Source of the DNA: Arthrobacter sp. AFG7.2
Lineage (GTDB): Bacteria; Actinomycetota; Actinomycetes; Actinomycetales; Micrococcaceae
DNA length: 64,000 nucleotides
Direction: 5' to 3'
NCBI RefSeq assembly: GCF_002892835.1
Contig: NZ_PJMB01000001.1
Coordinates: 620,001 to 684,000, forward strand
The notes beneath the pieces are model-generated. The model ran no database searches. It saw only the letters and a program-made list of their open reading frames with translations, and was not told the DNA's origin. The position numbers and the translations under genes were made by a program. This document shows, piece after piece, positions 1 through 9,177 of this stretch (positions within the stretch are counted from its first letter, which is position 1; every line of letters starts with the position of its first letter).

Positions 1-1161
1 CCTGTCCCGAAGGTCGACGATGCCGGGCGCCTCGGACTTGGGCAGCAGGGCACCGCGGTAAATTTCCAGCGCGATCCTGTGTGCGCCGCGCTGAAGGCAG
101 TTCAGGACCTGGCCGCTGTCCGGAACAAGGTCCATGGTGAGCTTGTACGGCCGGGACTCCGGTACGGCGGCCGGATTAAGCTGCTGCAGGACCTTGCGCA
201 GCCTGACCATTTCGGCGCGGAGGGTCATGCTGGAGCCGTCGCCCGGGTACAGGAGGACGCTGAGTTCCTCGGCGCTCAGTCCGTCCGGGTGCGCGCTGAG
301 CAGAGCGAGGATTTCGCTGTGCCGGGCGGACAGCACCGCGGTTTTGCCTTCGATGCTGAGCACTGCCTGGTCGCGGCCCAGCAGCTGGAGGCTGTTGCGG
401 TACAGGCTGCCTTCCTTCGCCCCCGCCCCCGGCGACCGGGAAGCACTGCCCGGGCTCCGTCGTCGTGCGGGCCCGCCGGCCAGCGTGGCCGCCAACTGGA
501 GCCGCTCCACGCGCAGCTGCGCCTGCGCGGCGGCCACGGTGGCCTCGACGAGGGACAACGTGTGGGGCGCCACCGCCGTGGCCGTACCGGTGATGTCCAC
601 AACGCCAAGGACGGCGCCGGAATCGGGATCATGGAAGGGCACCGCGGTGCAGCTCCACGGGTGTACCGTCCGCTGATAGTGCTCGGCACCGGAAATTTGG
701 ATTCCGCGGCCCAGGGCAAGGGCAGTGCCGGGAGCGCTGGTGCCAACTGTCGCTTCGGACCAGTCGGCACCGGGGACGAACATCATGCCCTCGGCCCGGC
801 GCTGCAGCGCGGGGTCCCCATCAACCCACAGCAGCCTGCCCACTTCGTCGCCCACCGCCACCAGCAGGCCGCTGTCGTGGCTGGGCTGTACCAGGAGTTT
901 GTTGATCACCGGCATGATGGCGGCCAAGGGGTGCTGCCGGCGATAGTCGTCCAGTTCGTCCTGGTCCATAACGAGCGGCGCCGCCGGGTTGTCCGGGTTC
1001 GCCTTAAAGCCCGCCGACCGCTGCCAGGATTCGCGGATCAGCGCCCGCAGGCCGGGCAGCTCCGGCGCACCGGCAAACATGCCGCCGTCGAGCTGCTCAT
1101 GCGCAGCCAGCGCGCGGAGCTGCAGCGACGCGCCGGCGCCGGGCGGGGTCAGGTTCGTCAT
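1..1161 (-). CDS. GAF-domain transcriptional regulator (3' end outside window)
   Basis: The frame is open from an ATG at 1161 to the left edge with no stop, so 387 codons are visible and the C-terminus is missing. The first ~60 residues include ALIRESWQRS, typical of AcoR-like activators. A GAF-like sensor follows at ~85-220, with HPWSCTAVPFHDPDSG and LGVVDITG. A winged-helix-like segment lies at ~290-350 (LSAEELSVLLYPGD, LRAEMVRLRKVL). No AAA+ sigma-54 interaction domain is visible, as usual for the actinobacterial versions, which often sit beside aldehyde or alcohol dehydrogenase genes. The target is unknown because the downstream neighbour is outside the window. Confidence 0.8.
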   Translation of the reverse strand, partial: MTNLTPPGAGASLQLRALAAHEQLDGGMFAGAPELPGLRALIRESWQRSAGFKANPDNPAAPLVMDQDELDDYRRQHPLAAIMPVINKLLVQPSHDSGLLVAVGDEVGRLLWVDGDPALQRRAEGMMFVPGADWSEATVGTSAPGTALALGRGIQISGAEHYQRTVHPWSCTAVPFHDPDSGAVLGVVDITGTATAVAPHTLSLVEATVAAAQAQLRVERLQLAATLAGGPARRRSPGSASRSPGAGAKEGSLYRNSLQLLGRDQAVLSIEGKTAVLSARHSEILALLSAHPDGLSAEELSVLLYPGDGSSMTLRAEMVRLRKVLQQLNPAAVPESRPYKLTMDLVPDSGQVLNCLQRGAHRIALEIYRGALLPKSEAPGIVDLRDR

Positions 1162-1294
1162 CGAACTCCTGGTTGCTGCAATCCGTCTGCAAGGTGGCGT
1201 GGCCGCTCACTGCCGGCCATGGGGTGGACGCCATTGTAGCGCGGCCCCGCTCCCCCAACCTACGCTGTGGCGTTTTCCGGCTTTTGCGCAGATG

Positions 1295-2725
1295 TCAGCC
1301 GCGGGAGATCCGGATCATGTCCTCGCGGGGGACCACCTTGATACGTTCGCGGACCACATGGTCCAGGCCCTCGGGTCCCGTCCAGGCGGCACCGAGGTTT
1401 GCTTCGTGGGCGTCTAGCCTGTTCCAGCCCTCCCACGTGGTGTACTCGATGCCGCGCTCTTCCAGCAGGTCAATGATGGCCTGGGGGTCGGGATTCTTTG
1501 CCGGCGGCAGGGTCAGCCTGTCCTCGAGCAGGAACCCGATGGTTTCCAGGGCGTCGCCCTTGGTATGGCCGATGAGGCCCACCGGTCCGCGCTTGATCCA
1601 GCCGGTGGCGTAGATGCCCGGAACCGGGTTGCCTTCGCCGTCCAGGACCCGGCCGCCTTCATTGGGAATGACGCCCCGCTTGGCGTCGTACTCGAGTTCG
1701 TCCAGCGCCGAGCCGTGGTAGCCGATGGCCCGGTAAACAGCCTGGACGGGGTACTCGATGTACTCCCCCGTGCCTTTCGCGTTTCCTGTGCCGTCCAGCT
1801 GCATGCGCTCAAACGTCATGCCACCCACCTTGCCCGACCCGTCGTCGAGCACTTCAACCGGGTTGTGCAGGAAATGCAGGTGCAGCCGGCGCGATGACGG
1901 ATTCTCGGACTCGGCGTGCTCCTCCACCAGCCAGTTGGTGAGTGTGTTCACCATGGTCTTGATCTGGTTGTTGCTGCGGATGGCGTCGTCAGAGGCCTCA
2001 TCGAATTCGAAGTCCTCGGGGTAGAGCACAATGTCCACGTCATTCATGTGGCTCAGTTCGCGCAGTTCCAGCGGCGTGAACTTCACTTGGGCAGGGCCGC
2101 GCCGGCCAAACACGTGCACGTCCGTGACCGGTGACGCCTTGAGTCCGGCGTACACGTTGTCCGGGATCTCGGTGCTCAGGAGTTCCTCCGGGTGCTTGAC
2201 CAGCATGCGGGCCACATCCAGCGCTACGTTGCCGTTGCCGATCACCGCAATTTCCCTGGCATCCAGCGGCCACTCGCGCGGTACATCCGGATGGCCGTCG
2301 TACCACGACACGAAGTCCGCGCCGCCGAAGGATTCCTGCAGTCCAATGCCGGGAATGTCCAGGTCCGCGTCCTTGACGGCTCCGGTGGAGAAGATCACCG
2401 CGTCGTAGAAGGAGCGGAAATCGTGCAGCGTGAGGTCCCGGCCGTAGGTCACGTTGCCCAGGAAGCGGATGTCGCCGCGGTCCAGGACTTTATGCAGTGC
2501 GTTGACAATGCCTTTGATACGGGGATGGTCCGGTGCCACGCCATAGCGGATCAGGCCGTACGGCGCCGGGTAGGCCTCGAACAGATCGATGCTGACCTCG
2601 AAGTCGCCGTCCTTGACCCCGCTGGACTTGGTGAGGATGTCCGCAGCGTAGACACCCGCCGGGCCCGCGCCCACAATGGCGACGCGGAGAGGACGGGAGG
2701 AGCTGGATTCGCTGGGGTTGGACAC
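1295..2725 (-). CDS. fprA: FprA-type ferredoxin--NADP+ reductase, copy 1
   Basis: FAD/NADPH-dependent reductase of the adrenodoxin-reductase/FprA family, moving electrons between NADPH and ferredoxin. The FAD-binding VAIVGAGPAGVYAA is near the N-terminus, then YGLIRYGVAPDHPRIK, the NADP-binding VIGNGNVALDVAR, and the C-terminal YATGWIKRGPVGLIGHTKGDA. I start at GTG 2725 because AGAAGGG (2732-2738) lies 6 nt upstream. An in-frame ATG at 2755 has no ribosome-binding site. A clear paralogue lies at 19070-20536 beside cysG. This copy is not linked to sulfur genes and may serve other ferredoxin partners. Confidence 0.9.
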   Translation of the reverse strand: MSNPSESSSSRPLRVAIVGAGPAGVYAADILTKSSGVKDGDFEVSIDLFEAYPAPYGLIRYGVAPDHPRIKGIVNALHKVLDRGDIRFLGNVTYGRDLTLHDFRSFYDAVIFSTGAVKDADLDIPGIGLQESFGGADFVSWYDGHPDVPREWPLDAREIAVIGNGNVALDVARMLVKHPEELLSTEIPDNVYAGLKASPVTDVHVFGRRGPAQVKFTPLELRELSHMNDVDIVLYPEDFEFDEASDDAIRSNNQIKTMVNTLTNWLVEEHAESENPSSRRLHLHFLHNPVEVLDDGSGKVGGMTFERMQLDGTGNAKGTGEYIEYPVQAVYRAIGYHGSALDELEYDAKRGVIPNEGGRVLDGEGNPVPGIYATGWIKRGPVGLIGHTKGDALETIGFLLEDRLTLPPAKNPDPQAIIDLLEERGIEYTTWEGWNRLDAHEANLGAAWTGPEGLDHVVRERIKVVPREDMIRISRG

Positions 2726-2807
2726 CGGGAGCCCTTCTGAACTGATCATCGCCATGATTCGTGAGGTGGCACCGAAAGAGGTAGCGCACAGTCCCCTATT
2801 CTAGGCC

Positions 2808-3806
2808 TCAGCCGCTTTTCGCCAGCGGCACCACGTTGCCTTCACGGTAGAGCAGCGCGCGGAGCTCCGCTTCAGCCGAGTCGGGCCGCTTGGGGTCGAT
2901 GGTTTCGCCCTCGTGGTAGTGGTCAAGCACGCGCGGGTCGACGTAACTCTTGCGCGCGATGGACGGGGTATTGCCGAGGACCTCGGAAGCGTCCATCATG
3001 GCCCGGCTGATGGCCCTCTTCCGTTTGGCAGCGGTTCGCTGCGCGCCGGTGCGGGCCAGGCTTGCGGCGGCCGCCACGGTGCCGTGCAGCGTCCGGAAAT
3101 CCTTGGCCGTGAAGTCCGAGCCGGTGCGCTCCTTCACGTAAGCGTTGATGTCGGCGCTGGTGACAGGCCGCCAGTGCCGCCCTTCCTTGTAGGCCATGAG
3201 CCTGGCATTGGGGCCGCGGCGCTTCAGCAACCGCAGCAGGGCGGCAAGGTCGGCGTCGCGGATTTCCGATTCCCAGTCTTTGCCGCTCTTGGCCGGAAAC
3301 CGCAGATGGATCCGGTCCTTGCGCACCTGGACATGGGCACACAGCAGGGTGGCGAGCCCGTGGCTGCCGTTTTCGTTGGTGTACCGCTCGGACCCCACCC
3401 GAAGGGAGCCGCTGTCCAGCATTCTGAAAGCCCCCGCGAGGACGCGCTCGCGGGTGAATCCTTCACTGCGCAGGTCCATGGTCACGCGCCGCCGGGCGGC
3501 CGGAAGCGATTCGGCCAGCTGGAGGGCACGGTCGAATTTCAGCCGGTCCTTCCGCTCCCGCCATTCCGGGTGATAAATGTACTGCCGCCGCCCCACGGCA
3601 TCCACCCCTGTGGCCTGGATGTGCCCGTTTTCAAAAGGGGCAATCCAGACGTCGGTCCAGGCCGGCGGAATGCCGATGCCTTCCAGCCGCTCCCGGACAG
3701 GGCCGGACGGCAGTGTTGATCCGTCGAGGTCGCGGTAACTGAAGCCCTTGCCCGCGGCCACGCGGCGGTAACCGCGGCCCGACGCGTTACTCCGCCGGAG
3801 CCTCAT
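2808..3806 (-). CDS. DNA topoisomerase IB
   Basis: Bacterial type IB topoisomerase of 332 residues, which relaxes supercoils through a 3'-phosphotyrosine intermediate. Counting from ATG 3806, the candidate catalytic residues are R136 (SLRVGSERY), K173 (beta-hairpin FPAKSGK), R238 with H241 (KDFRTLHGT) and nucleophile Y288 (RKSYVDPRV). All expected residues are present and the length fits the poxvirus-like bacterial family. The gene diverges from rarD. The shared intergenic stretch carries a motif (3839-3857) also found before three other transcription units. Confidence 0.92.
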   Translation of the reverse strand: MRLRRSNASGRGYRRVAAGKGFSYRDLDGSTLPSGPVRERLEGIGIPPAWTDVWIAPFENGHIQATGVDAVGRRQYIYHPEWRERKDRLKFDRALQLAESLPAARRRVTMDLRSEGFTRERVLAGAFRMLDSGSLRVGSERYTNENGSHGLATLLCAHVQVRKDRIHLRFPAKSGKDWESEIRDADLAALLRLLKRRGPNARLMAYKEGRHWRPVTSADINAYVKERTGSDFTAKDFRTLHGTVAAAASLARTGAQRTAAKRKRAISRAMMDASEVLGNTPSIARKSYVDPRVLDHYHEGETIDPKRPDSAEAELRALLYREGNVVPLAKSG

Positions 3807-3838
3807 GGAGCGGCACCCGGCCTCATGGCGAACATCAT

Positions 3839-3857
3839 AAAAGCAAGCCTACTGACT
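3839..3857 (-). promoter_or_regulatory. Shared TAGGCTT-type promoter motif, topIB/rarD intergenic
   Basis: On the minus strand this reads AGTCAGTAGGCTTGCTTTT, nearly the same as GTCAGTAGGCTTACTAT at 14418-14434. It lies 33 nt upstream of the topoisomerase start. Related sequences occur at 16472-16492 and 60186-60204. The function is unknown. Confidence 0.4.
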
Positions 3858-3871
3858 ATTTCCCGGATTGC

Positions 3872-4924
3872 ATGCCCGGCCTGCTGGAATACCTGCCTCC
3901 GGGGTGGTGTTATGGGTTCGTGCCCACACCCGACGGATCTTCCCCCCTGAGTGCCCCGGCTCCTGCCGCTGCCCCCGGTCCTTCCCGGACAGCCGGCCCC
4001 AAGGCCGTCGATAAAGAGACGACGGCGGGAATCCTCTTTGGCATTGGTGCGTACGGGCTGTGGGGGCTGCTCCCGCTGTACTTCTTCGTGCTTATGCCTG
4101 CCGGCGCCGTCGAAATCGTGGCCAACCGGGTGGTGTGGTCGCTGCTGTTTTGCGCGCTCCTCATCACCGTTACCCGCGCCTGGTCCGCCTTGGCACAGGC
4201 ACTGCGCAACCGGGCGGTGTTTGGCTCCCTTGCCCTCGCTGCCGCCCTTATCGCCGTCAACTGGCTGACCTACACCTACGGAGTGACCACCGGACAGGCC
4301 GTTGAGGCTTCCCTGGGCTACTTCATCAACCCGCTGGTGTCCGTCCTGCTGGGCGTGTTTGTCCTGAAGGAGAAGCTGCGTCCGCTGCAGTGGGCAGCCG
4401 TGGGCATCGGCTTTGTTGCGGTGGGAGTACTGACGTATTCCTACGGCAAGCTGCCGTGGATCGCCCTGACCCTGGCCTTCAGCTTCGGCTTCTATGGCTT
4501 TGTCAAGAAGCGGGTTGGTCCCAGGGTGGACGCCGTAACGAGCCTCAGCGTGGAAACCATGGTGCTCGCCCCCTTGGCCGCTGCCACCATGATCTTCCTG
4601 GCCGTCACCGGAACCGCCACCCTCACCACGCAGGGCCCCGGGCATTTTTGGCTGCTGCTGGCATCCGGGGTGATCACCGCGGTTCCACTGCTGTTCTTCG
4701 GGGCTTCCGCGCGCAGGCTTCCCATGACCACCATCGGACTGCTCCAGTACTTTGCACCCCTGTTGCAGTTCATCCTTGCCCTCGTGGTGTTCAAGGAAGC
4801 GATGACCCTGGACCGCTGGATCGGTTTCGGAGTAGTGTGGCTGGCCCTGGCCGTCCTCACCGTGGACATGCTGGCGGCGGCGCGCAGGAACTCGGTGGCC
4901 AGACGGGGAAAGCGGGGCAGATGA
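3872..4924 (+). CDS. rarD: RarD-type EamA/DMT superfamily permease
   Basis: Integral membrane protein of the drug/metabolite transporter superfamily, RarD branch. About ten hydrophobic helices start near residue 53 (GILFGIGAYGLWGLLPLYFF). The duplicated EamA architecture is visible, with EASLGYFINPLVSVLLGV in the first half and LLQYFAPLLQFILAL in the second. The N-terminal ~45 residues are Pro/Ala-rich and the start is uncertain: ATG 3872 has only a weak GGA upstream, and an in-frame GTG at 3920 would remove 16 residues. The substrate is unknown. Its stop overlaps the phytase start by 4 nt (ATGA), so the two are translationally coupled. Confidence 0.85.
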   Translation: MPGLLEYLPPGWCYGFVPTPDGSSPLSAPAPAAAPGPSRTAGPKAVDKETTAGILFGIGAYGLWGLLPLYFFVLMPAGAVEIVANRVVWSLLFCALLITVTRAWSALAQALRNRAVFGSLALAAALIAVNWLTYTYGVTTGQAVEASLGYFINPLVSVLLGVFVLKEKLRPLQWAAVGIGFVAVGVLTYSYGKLPWIALTLAFSFGFYGFVKKRVGPRVDAVTSLSVETMVLAPLAAATMIFLAVTGTATLTTQGPGHFWLLLASGVITAVPLLFFGASARRLPMTTIGLLQYFAPLLQFILALVVFKEAMTLDRWIGFGVVWLALAVLTVDMLAAARRNSVARRGKRGR

Positions 4925-6108
4925 CATCTCCTTCCCGGGAAGACACCAGGCGAACCCGTCTCCGCATCCTGGTCGCGGCACTTCTCGCCGTCGCCGTCCT
5001 GGCGGCGGCAGTGCTGTTCCTGACGAGGGGCCCTGCACCGCTGCCCGGCACCCCGGAATCTTCCCCGCCCGGCACCGCTGAACCTTCCCGGCCCGGCACC
5101 GCTGAACCTTCCCGGCCGGGCACATCGGCACCGGCGGCCGGAACGGACGGCCCCGCGGCGGAAACCTCCAGCTTTTCAGGTTCTTCGGGCGACGTGGCGG
5201 ATGATGCTGCCATCTGGGTTGATCCGGACAACCCGGGCAACAGCGTGGTGATCGCGGACAACAAGTCGGATACAGGCGGCGGTATTGCCGTTTTCGGGAT
5301 GGACGGCAAACTGGTCCACTTCCGTCCGGACGGGAAGATCGGCAATGTCGACCTGAGGACGGGGTTCCCGCTGTCCGGAAAGCCGGCCATTCTGGTGGGC
5401 GGAAACAACCGGACGGACGACACATTGGCCTTGTGGACCCTGGATCCGGAGACCAGGAACCTTACTCCGGTGACGGCCGGCACCATTGACACGGTTGAGC
5501 CCAACTACGGCTTTTGCATGTATCACAGCAATGCCACCGGCAAGTTCTACGCGTTTGTCACCCCGAACGAGGAAGGGTCCGTGCAACAGTTCGAGCTGGT
5601 GGACGACGGCACCGGAAAGGTGGAGGCCGACCTCGTCCGGGAACTTCCCATCAGCAGCATCACGGAAAGCTGCGTGGCCGACGACGAGCTGGGACACCTT
5701 TACGTCGCGCAGGAGGACGTTGGAGTGTGGAAGTACAACGCTGAACCTGATGGCGGGGCCGAACGGGTCTCCGTGGACGAAGCAGGCGCCGGCCGCCTTG
5801 TTGCGGACGTGGAGGGCTTGGGCATCAGCTACGGCCCGGACGGTTCCGGGCACCTGTTCGTTTCCAGCCAGGGCGACTCCACCATAGCCATCTACGACCG
5901 GGCCGGTGACAACGCCTTCATCAAGAAACTCAAGGTGGGCGGCAGCGGGAATATCGACGCCGTCACGGGAACCGACGGCCTGGATGTCACCACCCTGAAT
6001 GCCGGCCCGCAGTTCGAGCAGGGAGTTCTGGTTGTCCACGATGAATCGAACAGCGACGGAACAACGTCGAACCTGAAGTACATTCCGCTCAGCTCGGTTC
6101 TGGAGTAG
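4921..6108 (+). CDS. Beta-propeller phytase-like exported protein
   Basis: Protein of 395 residues. A signal/anchor helix lies at ~13-33 (RILVAALLAVAVLAAAVLFL). A Pro/Gly/Ser/Thr-rich linker to ~residue 85 contains a 24-nt tandem DNA repeat encoding PGTAEPSR twice. A beta-propeller phytase domain follows: DVADDAAIWVDP, IADNKSDTGGGIAVFGMDGK, VEPNYGFCMYHS, AQEDVGVWKY, VADVEGLGISYG. Known family members hydrolyse phytate and other phosphomonoesters with Ca2+ held by acidic residues. No lipobox cysteine is seen, so it is probably membrane-tethered or released after signal peptidase I cleavage. The start overlaps the rarD stop by 4 nt. The frame stays open upstream to 4390, but that stretch is antisense-like noise inside rarD. 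Confidence 0.88.
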   Translation: MTSPSREDTRRTRLRILVAALLAVAVLAAAVLFLTRGPAPLPGTPESSPPGTAEPSRPGTAEPSRPGTSAPAAGTDGPAAETSSFSGSSGDVADDAAIWVDPDNPGNSVVIADNKSDTGGGIAVFGMDGKLVHFRPDGKIGNVDLRTGFPLSGKPAILVGGNNRTDDTLALWTLDPETRNLTPVTAGTIDTVEPNYGFCMYHSNATGKFYAFVTPNEEGSVQQFELVDDGTGKVEADLVRELPISSITESCVADDELGHLYVAQEDVGVWKYNAEPDGGAERVSVDEAGAGRLVADVEGLGISYGPDGSGHLFVSSQGDSTIAIYDRAGDNAFIKKLKVGGSGNIDAVTGTDGLDVTTLNAGPQFEQGVLVVHDESNSDGTTSNLKYIPLSSVLE

Positions 6109-6111
6109 CAA

Positions 6112-6151
6112 AGCCAGGGGCCCCGGAACGGTTGTTCCGGGGCCCCTGGCT
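6112..6151. terminator. Bidirectional terminator hairpin
   Basis: A perfect 18-bp stem (arms 6112-6129 and 6134-6151) with a 4-nt loop GGTT, between the convergent phytase and gabT genes. There is no strong T-run, which is common in high-GC actinobacteria. Confidence 0.8.
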
Positions 6152-6195
6152 GTGTTTGCGCCGTTGCGAGGTGACGCCAACTCTTGTTTTGGCGT

Positions 6196-7566
6196 TTACG
6201 CGTGGGCCCTGATGGCAGCAGCCAAAACGTCCAGGCCGTCGTTCAGCAGTTCATCGGTGATGACCAGCGGGGGCAGCAGCCGGATGACGTTGCCGTAGGT
6301 GCCGCAGGTCAGGATGATGACACCTTCCTTGAGGCAGGCGGCAGCAACTGCCTTGGTCAGTTCCGGGTTGGGTTCCTTGGACCCGGCCTGGACCAGTTCG
6401 ATGGCCAGCATGGCGCCGCGGCCGCGGACGTCACCGATCACGGAGGACCCGGCACCACCGAGTTCGGACTGCAGTTCGCGCAGGCGTGTGGTGGCGAGGG
6501 ATTCGATGTGGCGGGCGCGGCCGGCGAGGTCGTATTCCTCCATGGTGCCGATCGACGCCAGCGCGGCAGCGCAGGCTACGGGGTTGCCGCCGTAGGTGCC
6601 GCCCAGGCCGCCCGGGTGGACGGCGTCGAGCAGGTCGGCCCGGCCGGTGATGGCGGACAGCGGCATGCCGCCGGCGATGCCCTTGGCCAGGGTCATGATG
6701 TCCGGAACAATGCCCTCGTGGTTGACGGCGAACCATTCACCCGTGCGGCAGAAACCGGACTGGACCTCATCGGCGATGAAGACGATGCCCTTTTCCTTGG
6801 CCCACGCTGCCAGTGCCGGGAGGAAGCCCTCAGCCGGGACGATGAAGCCGCCCTCGCCCTGGATGGGCTCGATGATGATCGCGGCAACCTGGGCCCCGCC
6901 GATCTGCTTCTCGATCATGGTGATGGCGCGCTTGGCAGCCTCGGCACCGGTGATCTCCGGGTTTTCCTCCCGGTAGGGGTAGCTCATGGGCATGCGGTAG
7001 ACCTCGGGCGCGAACGGGCCGAAGTTGGTCTTGTACGGCATGGCCTTGGCCGTCAGCGCCATGGTCAGGTTGGTGCGGCCGTGGTAGGCATGGTCGAAGG
7101 CCACGACGGCGTCGCGCCCGGTGGCGAGGCGGGCCACCTTGACGGCGTTCTCCACTGCTTCAGCGCCGGAGTTGAAAAGAACGGTGCGCTTTTCGTGGTC
7201 GCCGGGGGTGAGCCGGTTGAGCTGCTCGGCCACAGCCACGTAGCCCTCGTAGGGCGTGACCATGAAGCAGGTGTGCGTGAAGTGCTCCACTGCTTCCTTG
7301 ACGGCGCCGACGACGGCGGGATCGGACGCGCCAACGCTCGTCACGGCGATGCCTGAGCCGAGGTCGATGAAGGAGTTGCCGTCGACGTCGTGGATGATGC
7401 CGCCGTCGGCGTCTGCGACGTAGACGGGCACGGTGGAGGCGACGCCTGCGGCGACTACTGCCTTGCGGCGCTCTGTCAGGGCTACGGATTTGGGGCCGGG
7501 GAAGTCGGCCTGGACCCGGCGCTTCTGCTCCAGGCGGAAGGTGATGTCTGATGCGGTGGTGGTCAT
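6196..7566 (-). CDS. gabT: 4-aminobutyrate--2-oxoglutarate aminotransferase
   Basis: Class III PLP-dependent aminotransferase of 456 residues, a normal length. It transfers the GABA amino group to 2-oxoglutarate, giving succinate semialdehyde and glutamate. Seen: GSGIAVTSVGASDPAVV, NSGAEAVENAVKVAR, YHGRTNLTMALTAK, the PLP-aspartate motif FIADEVQSGFCRTG, and the Schiff-base lysine in TLAKGIAGGMPLSAI. ATG 7566 has GGAAG upstream. It follows the aldehyde dehydrogenase by 13 nt. Together they could take a putrescine-derived aminoaldehyde to GABA and on to succinate semialdehyde. Confidence 0.93.
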   Translation of the reverse strand: MTTTASDITFRLEQKRRVQADFPGPKSVALTERRKAVVAAGVASTVPVYVADADGGIIHDVDGNSFIDLGSGIAVTSVGASDPAVVGAVKEAVEHFTHTCFMVTPYEGYVAVAEQLNRLTPGDHEKRTVLFNSGAEAVENAVKVARLATGRDAVVAFDHAYHGRTNLTMALTAKAMPYKTNFGPFAPEVYRMPMSYPYREENPEITGAEAAKRAITMIEKQIGGAQVAAIIIEPIQGEGGFIVPAEGFLPALAAWAKEKGIVFIADEVQSGFCRTGEWFAVNHEGIVPDIMTLAKGIAGGMPLSAITGRADLLDAVHPGGLGGTYGGNPVACAAALASIGTMEEYDLAGRARHIESLATTRLRELQSELGGAGSSVIGDVRGRGAMLAIELVQAGSKEPNPELTKAVAAACLKEGVIILTCGTYGNVIRLLPPLVITDELLNDGLDVLAAAIRAHA

Positions 7567-7579
7567 GATGATTTCTTCC

Positions 7580-9010
7580 TTAAGAGTCGAGTGCGGACAT
7601 CACGTGCTTGATGCGCGTGTAGTCCTCCACGCCGTACATGGAGAGGTCCTTGCCGTAGCCGGACTGCTTGAAGCCGCCGTGGGGCATTTCGGCGGTGAGG
7701 AGGATGTGGGTGTTGATCCAGACGGCACCGAAGTCAAGGTCCCGGCTGAGGCGCATGGCCGTCCCGTGGTTGGACGTCCACACGCTTGAGGCGAGGGCGT
7801 ATTCCACGTCGTTCGCCAGCTCAACGGCTTCTTCCTCGGTGCTGAACTTCTGCACGGTGATGACGGGTCCGAAGGTCTCCTTCTGGACGATGTCGTCGCT
7901 CTGCTTCGCGCCGGTGATGATGGTGGGTTGGAAGAAGTACCCCTTCCCACCCGCCCTGTGGCCGCCGGTTTCGATCCGGCAGTTGGCAGGAAGGTTTTCA
8001 ACTACTGAGGTGACAGCGTTGAAGTGGTTAATGTTGTTCAGCGGGCCGAAGTAGTTGTCTTCGTCATTCTGCGAGCCGGTGTGCAGGGTCCTGGTGTGTT
8101 CCACCATGGCGGCCACAACGTCGTCGTGCACGGAATCCTCCACCAGTACCCGGGTGATGGCCGTGCAGTCCTGGCCCGCGTTGAAGAACGCGAACTCGGC
8201 GATCGCCGCTGCGCTCTTCTTGATGTCGGCGTCCTTGAACACAATGGCAGGCGCCTTGCCGCCAAGCTCCAGGTGTGCGCGCTTGAGGCCCTTGGCTGCA
8301 CCTGAGGCGACGGCGATGCCGGCGCGGACCGAGCCGGTGATTGAGACCAGGCCGGGAACCTTGTGGTCCACCATCATGGCGCCGGTCTCGCCCGTTCCCA
8401 GCACCACGTTCAGGACGCCGGCGGGGAGGATTTCCCCGGCCAGGCGGGCCAGGACCAGGGTGGATTCCGGGGTGGTGTCCGAGGGCTTCAGGACCACTGT
8501 GTTGCCGGCCGCGAGCGCGGGACCGATCTTCCAGATGGCCATCAGGAAGGGGTAGTTCCAGGGCGCCACCTGCGCCACGACGCCGATGGGCTCGCGGCGG
8601 ACGTAGGAGGTGTGCCCCTCGAAGTATTCGCCGGCGGACTTGCCTTCCAGGATGCGGGCTGCGCCGGCAAAGAAGCGGAGCTGGTCAACGCCTGCAGCAA
8701 CTTCCTCCGAGGCGATGAGGGAACGCACCTGCCCGGTGTTGCGGTGCTGGGCCTCCACGAGTTCGTCGCTGTTGGCCTCGACGGCGTCGGCAAGCTTGAG
8801 GAGCATGAGCTGGCGCTGCCCCGGGGTGACGTGCTTCCAGGTCCTGAAGGCGTCCTTGGCGGCGTTCATGGCGGCGTCCACATCGGCCTGCACGGAGACG
8901 GGCGACTGTGCCACCACTTCCCCGTTGACGGGGTTCACGATGTCCAGCAGGTCAGTGCCGGCAGGAGTGACGAACTTCCCGTTGATGAAGTTCTGCAAGG
9001 TTTGGACCAC
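7580..9010 (-). CDS. Aldehyde dehydrogenase, probably gamma-aminobutyraldehyde dehydrogenase
   Basis: NAD(P)-dependent aldehyde dehydrogenase superfamily, complete. Present are VAPWNYPFLMAIWKIGPALAAGN, the catalytic glutamate in LELGGKAP, the catalytic cysteine in NAGQDCTAI, and KETFGPVI. The start is taken as GTG 9010 (MVQTLQNFINGK) because AGAGG lies 9 nt upstream; the TTG at 9019 is too close to that site. Overall similarity and linkage to gabT point to an aminoaldehyde such as 4-aminobutanal, but succinate semialdehyde or betaine aldehyde cannot be excluded from sequence alone. The divergent PucR gene is a likely regulator. Confidence 0.87.
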   Translation of the reverse strand: MVQTLQNFINGKFVTPAGTDLLDIVNPVNGEVVAQSPVSVQADVDAAMNAAKDAFRTWKHVTPGQRQLMLLKLADAVEANSDELVEAQHRNTGQVRSLIASEEVAAGVDQLRFFAGAARILEGKSAGEYFEGHTSYVRREPIGVVAQVAPWNYPFLMAIWKIGPALAAGNTVVLKPSDTTPESTLVLARLAGEILPAGVLNVVLGTGETGAMMVDHKVPGLVSITGSVRAGIAVASGAAKGLKRAHLELGGKAPAIVFKDADIKKSAAAIAEFAFFNAGQDCTAITRVLVEDSVHDDVVAAMVEHTRTLHTGSQNDEDNYFGPLNNINHFNAVTSVVENLPANCRIETGGHRAGGKGYFFQPTIITGAKQSDDIVQKETFGPVITVQKFSTEEEAVELANDVEYALASSVWTSNHGTAMRLSRDLDFGAVWINTHILLTAEMPHGGFKQSGYGKDLSMYGVEDYTRIKHVMSALDS

Positions 9011-9165
9011 GGTGTGCAACCTCTTTCGTAGGGGCCGGCCGCGCCTGGGCTGAGTCCAGGACGGTGGTTGGAACTGCCTAGAGCCTATGCCAGCGCCCCT
9101 GCCCAGTGAATAGCCACCTGCACACCCTTTTTGAGGGTATTTAGTGCGGTTGCCCAGCGCCCCTT

Positions 9166-9171
9166 TATCCT
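9166..9171 (+). promoter_or_regulatory. Candidate -10 box for leaderless pucR-type gene
   Basis: TATCCT followed by exactly 6 nt (AGATCC) and the ATG at 9178. The same TANNNT-N6-ATG layout occurs at several other starts in this window, consistent with leaderless transcripts. Confidence 0.4.
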
Positions 9172-9177
9172 AGATCC

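Noticed and set aside
4390-4920. Upstream in-frame extension of the phytase gene
   Set aside because: It lies inside rarD in another frame; the signal peptide begins right after ATG 4921, which forms an ATGA overlap.
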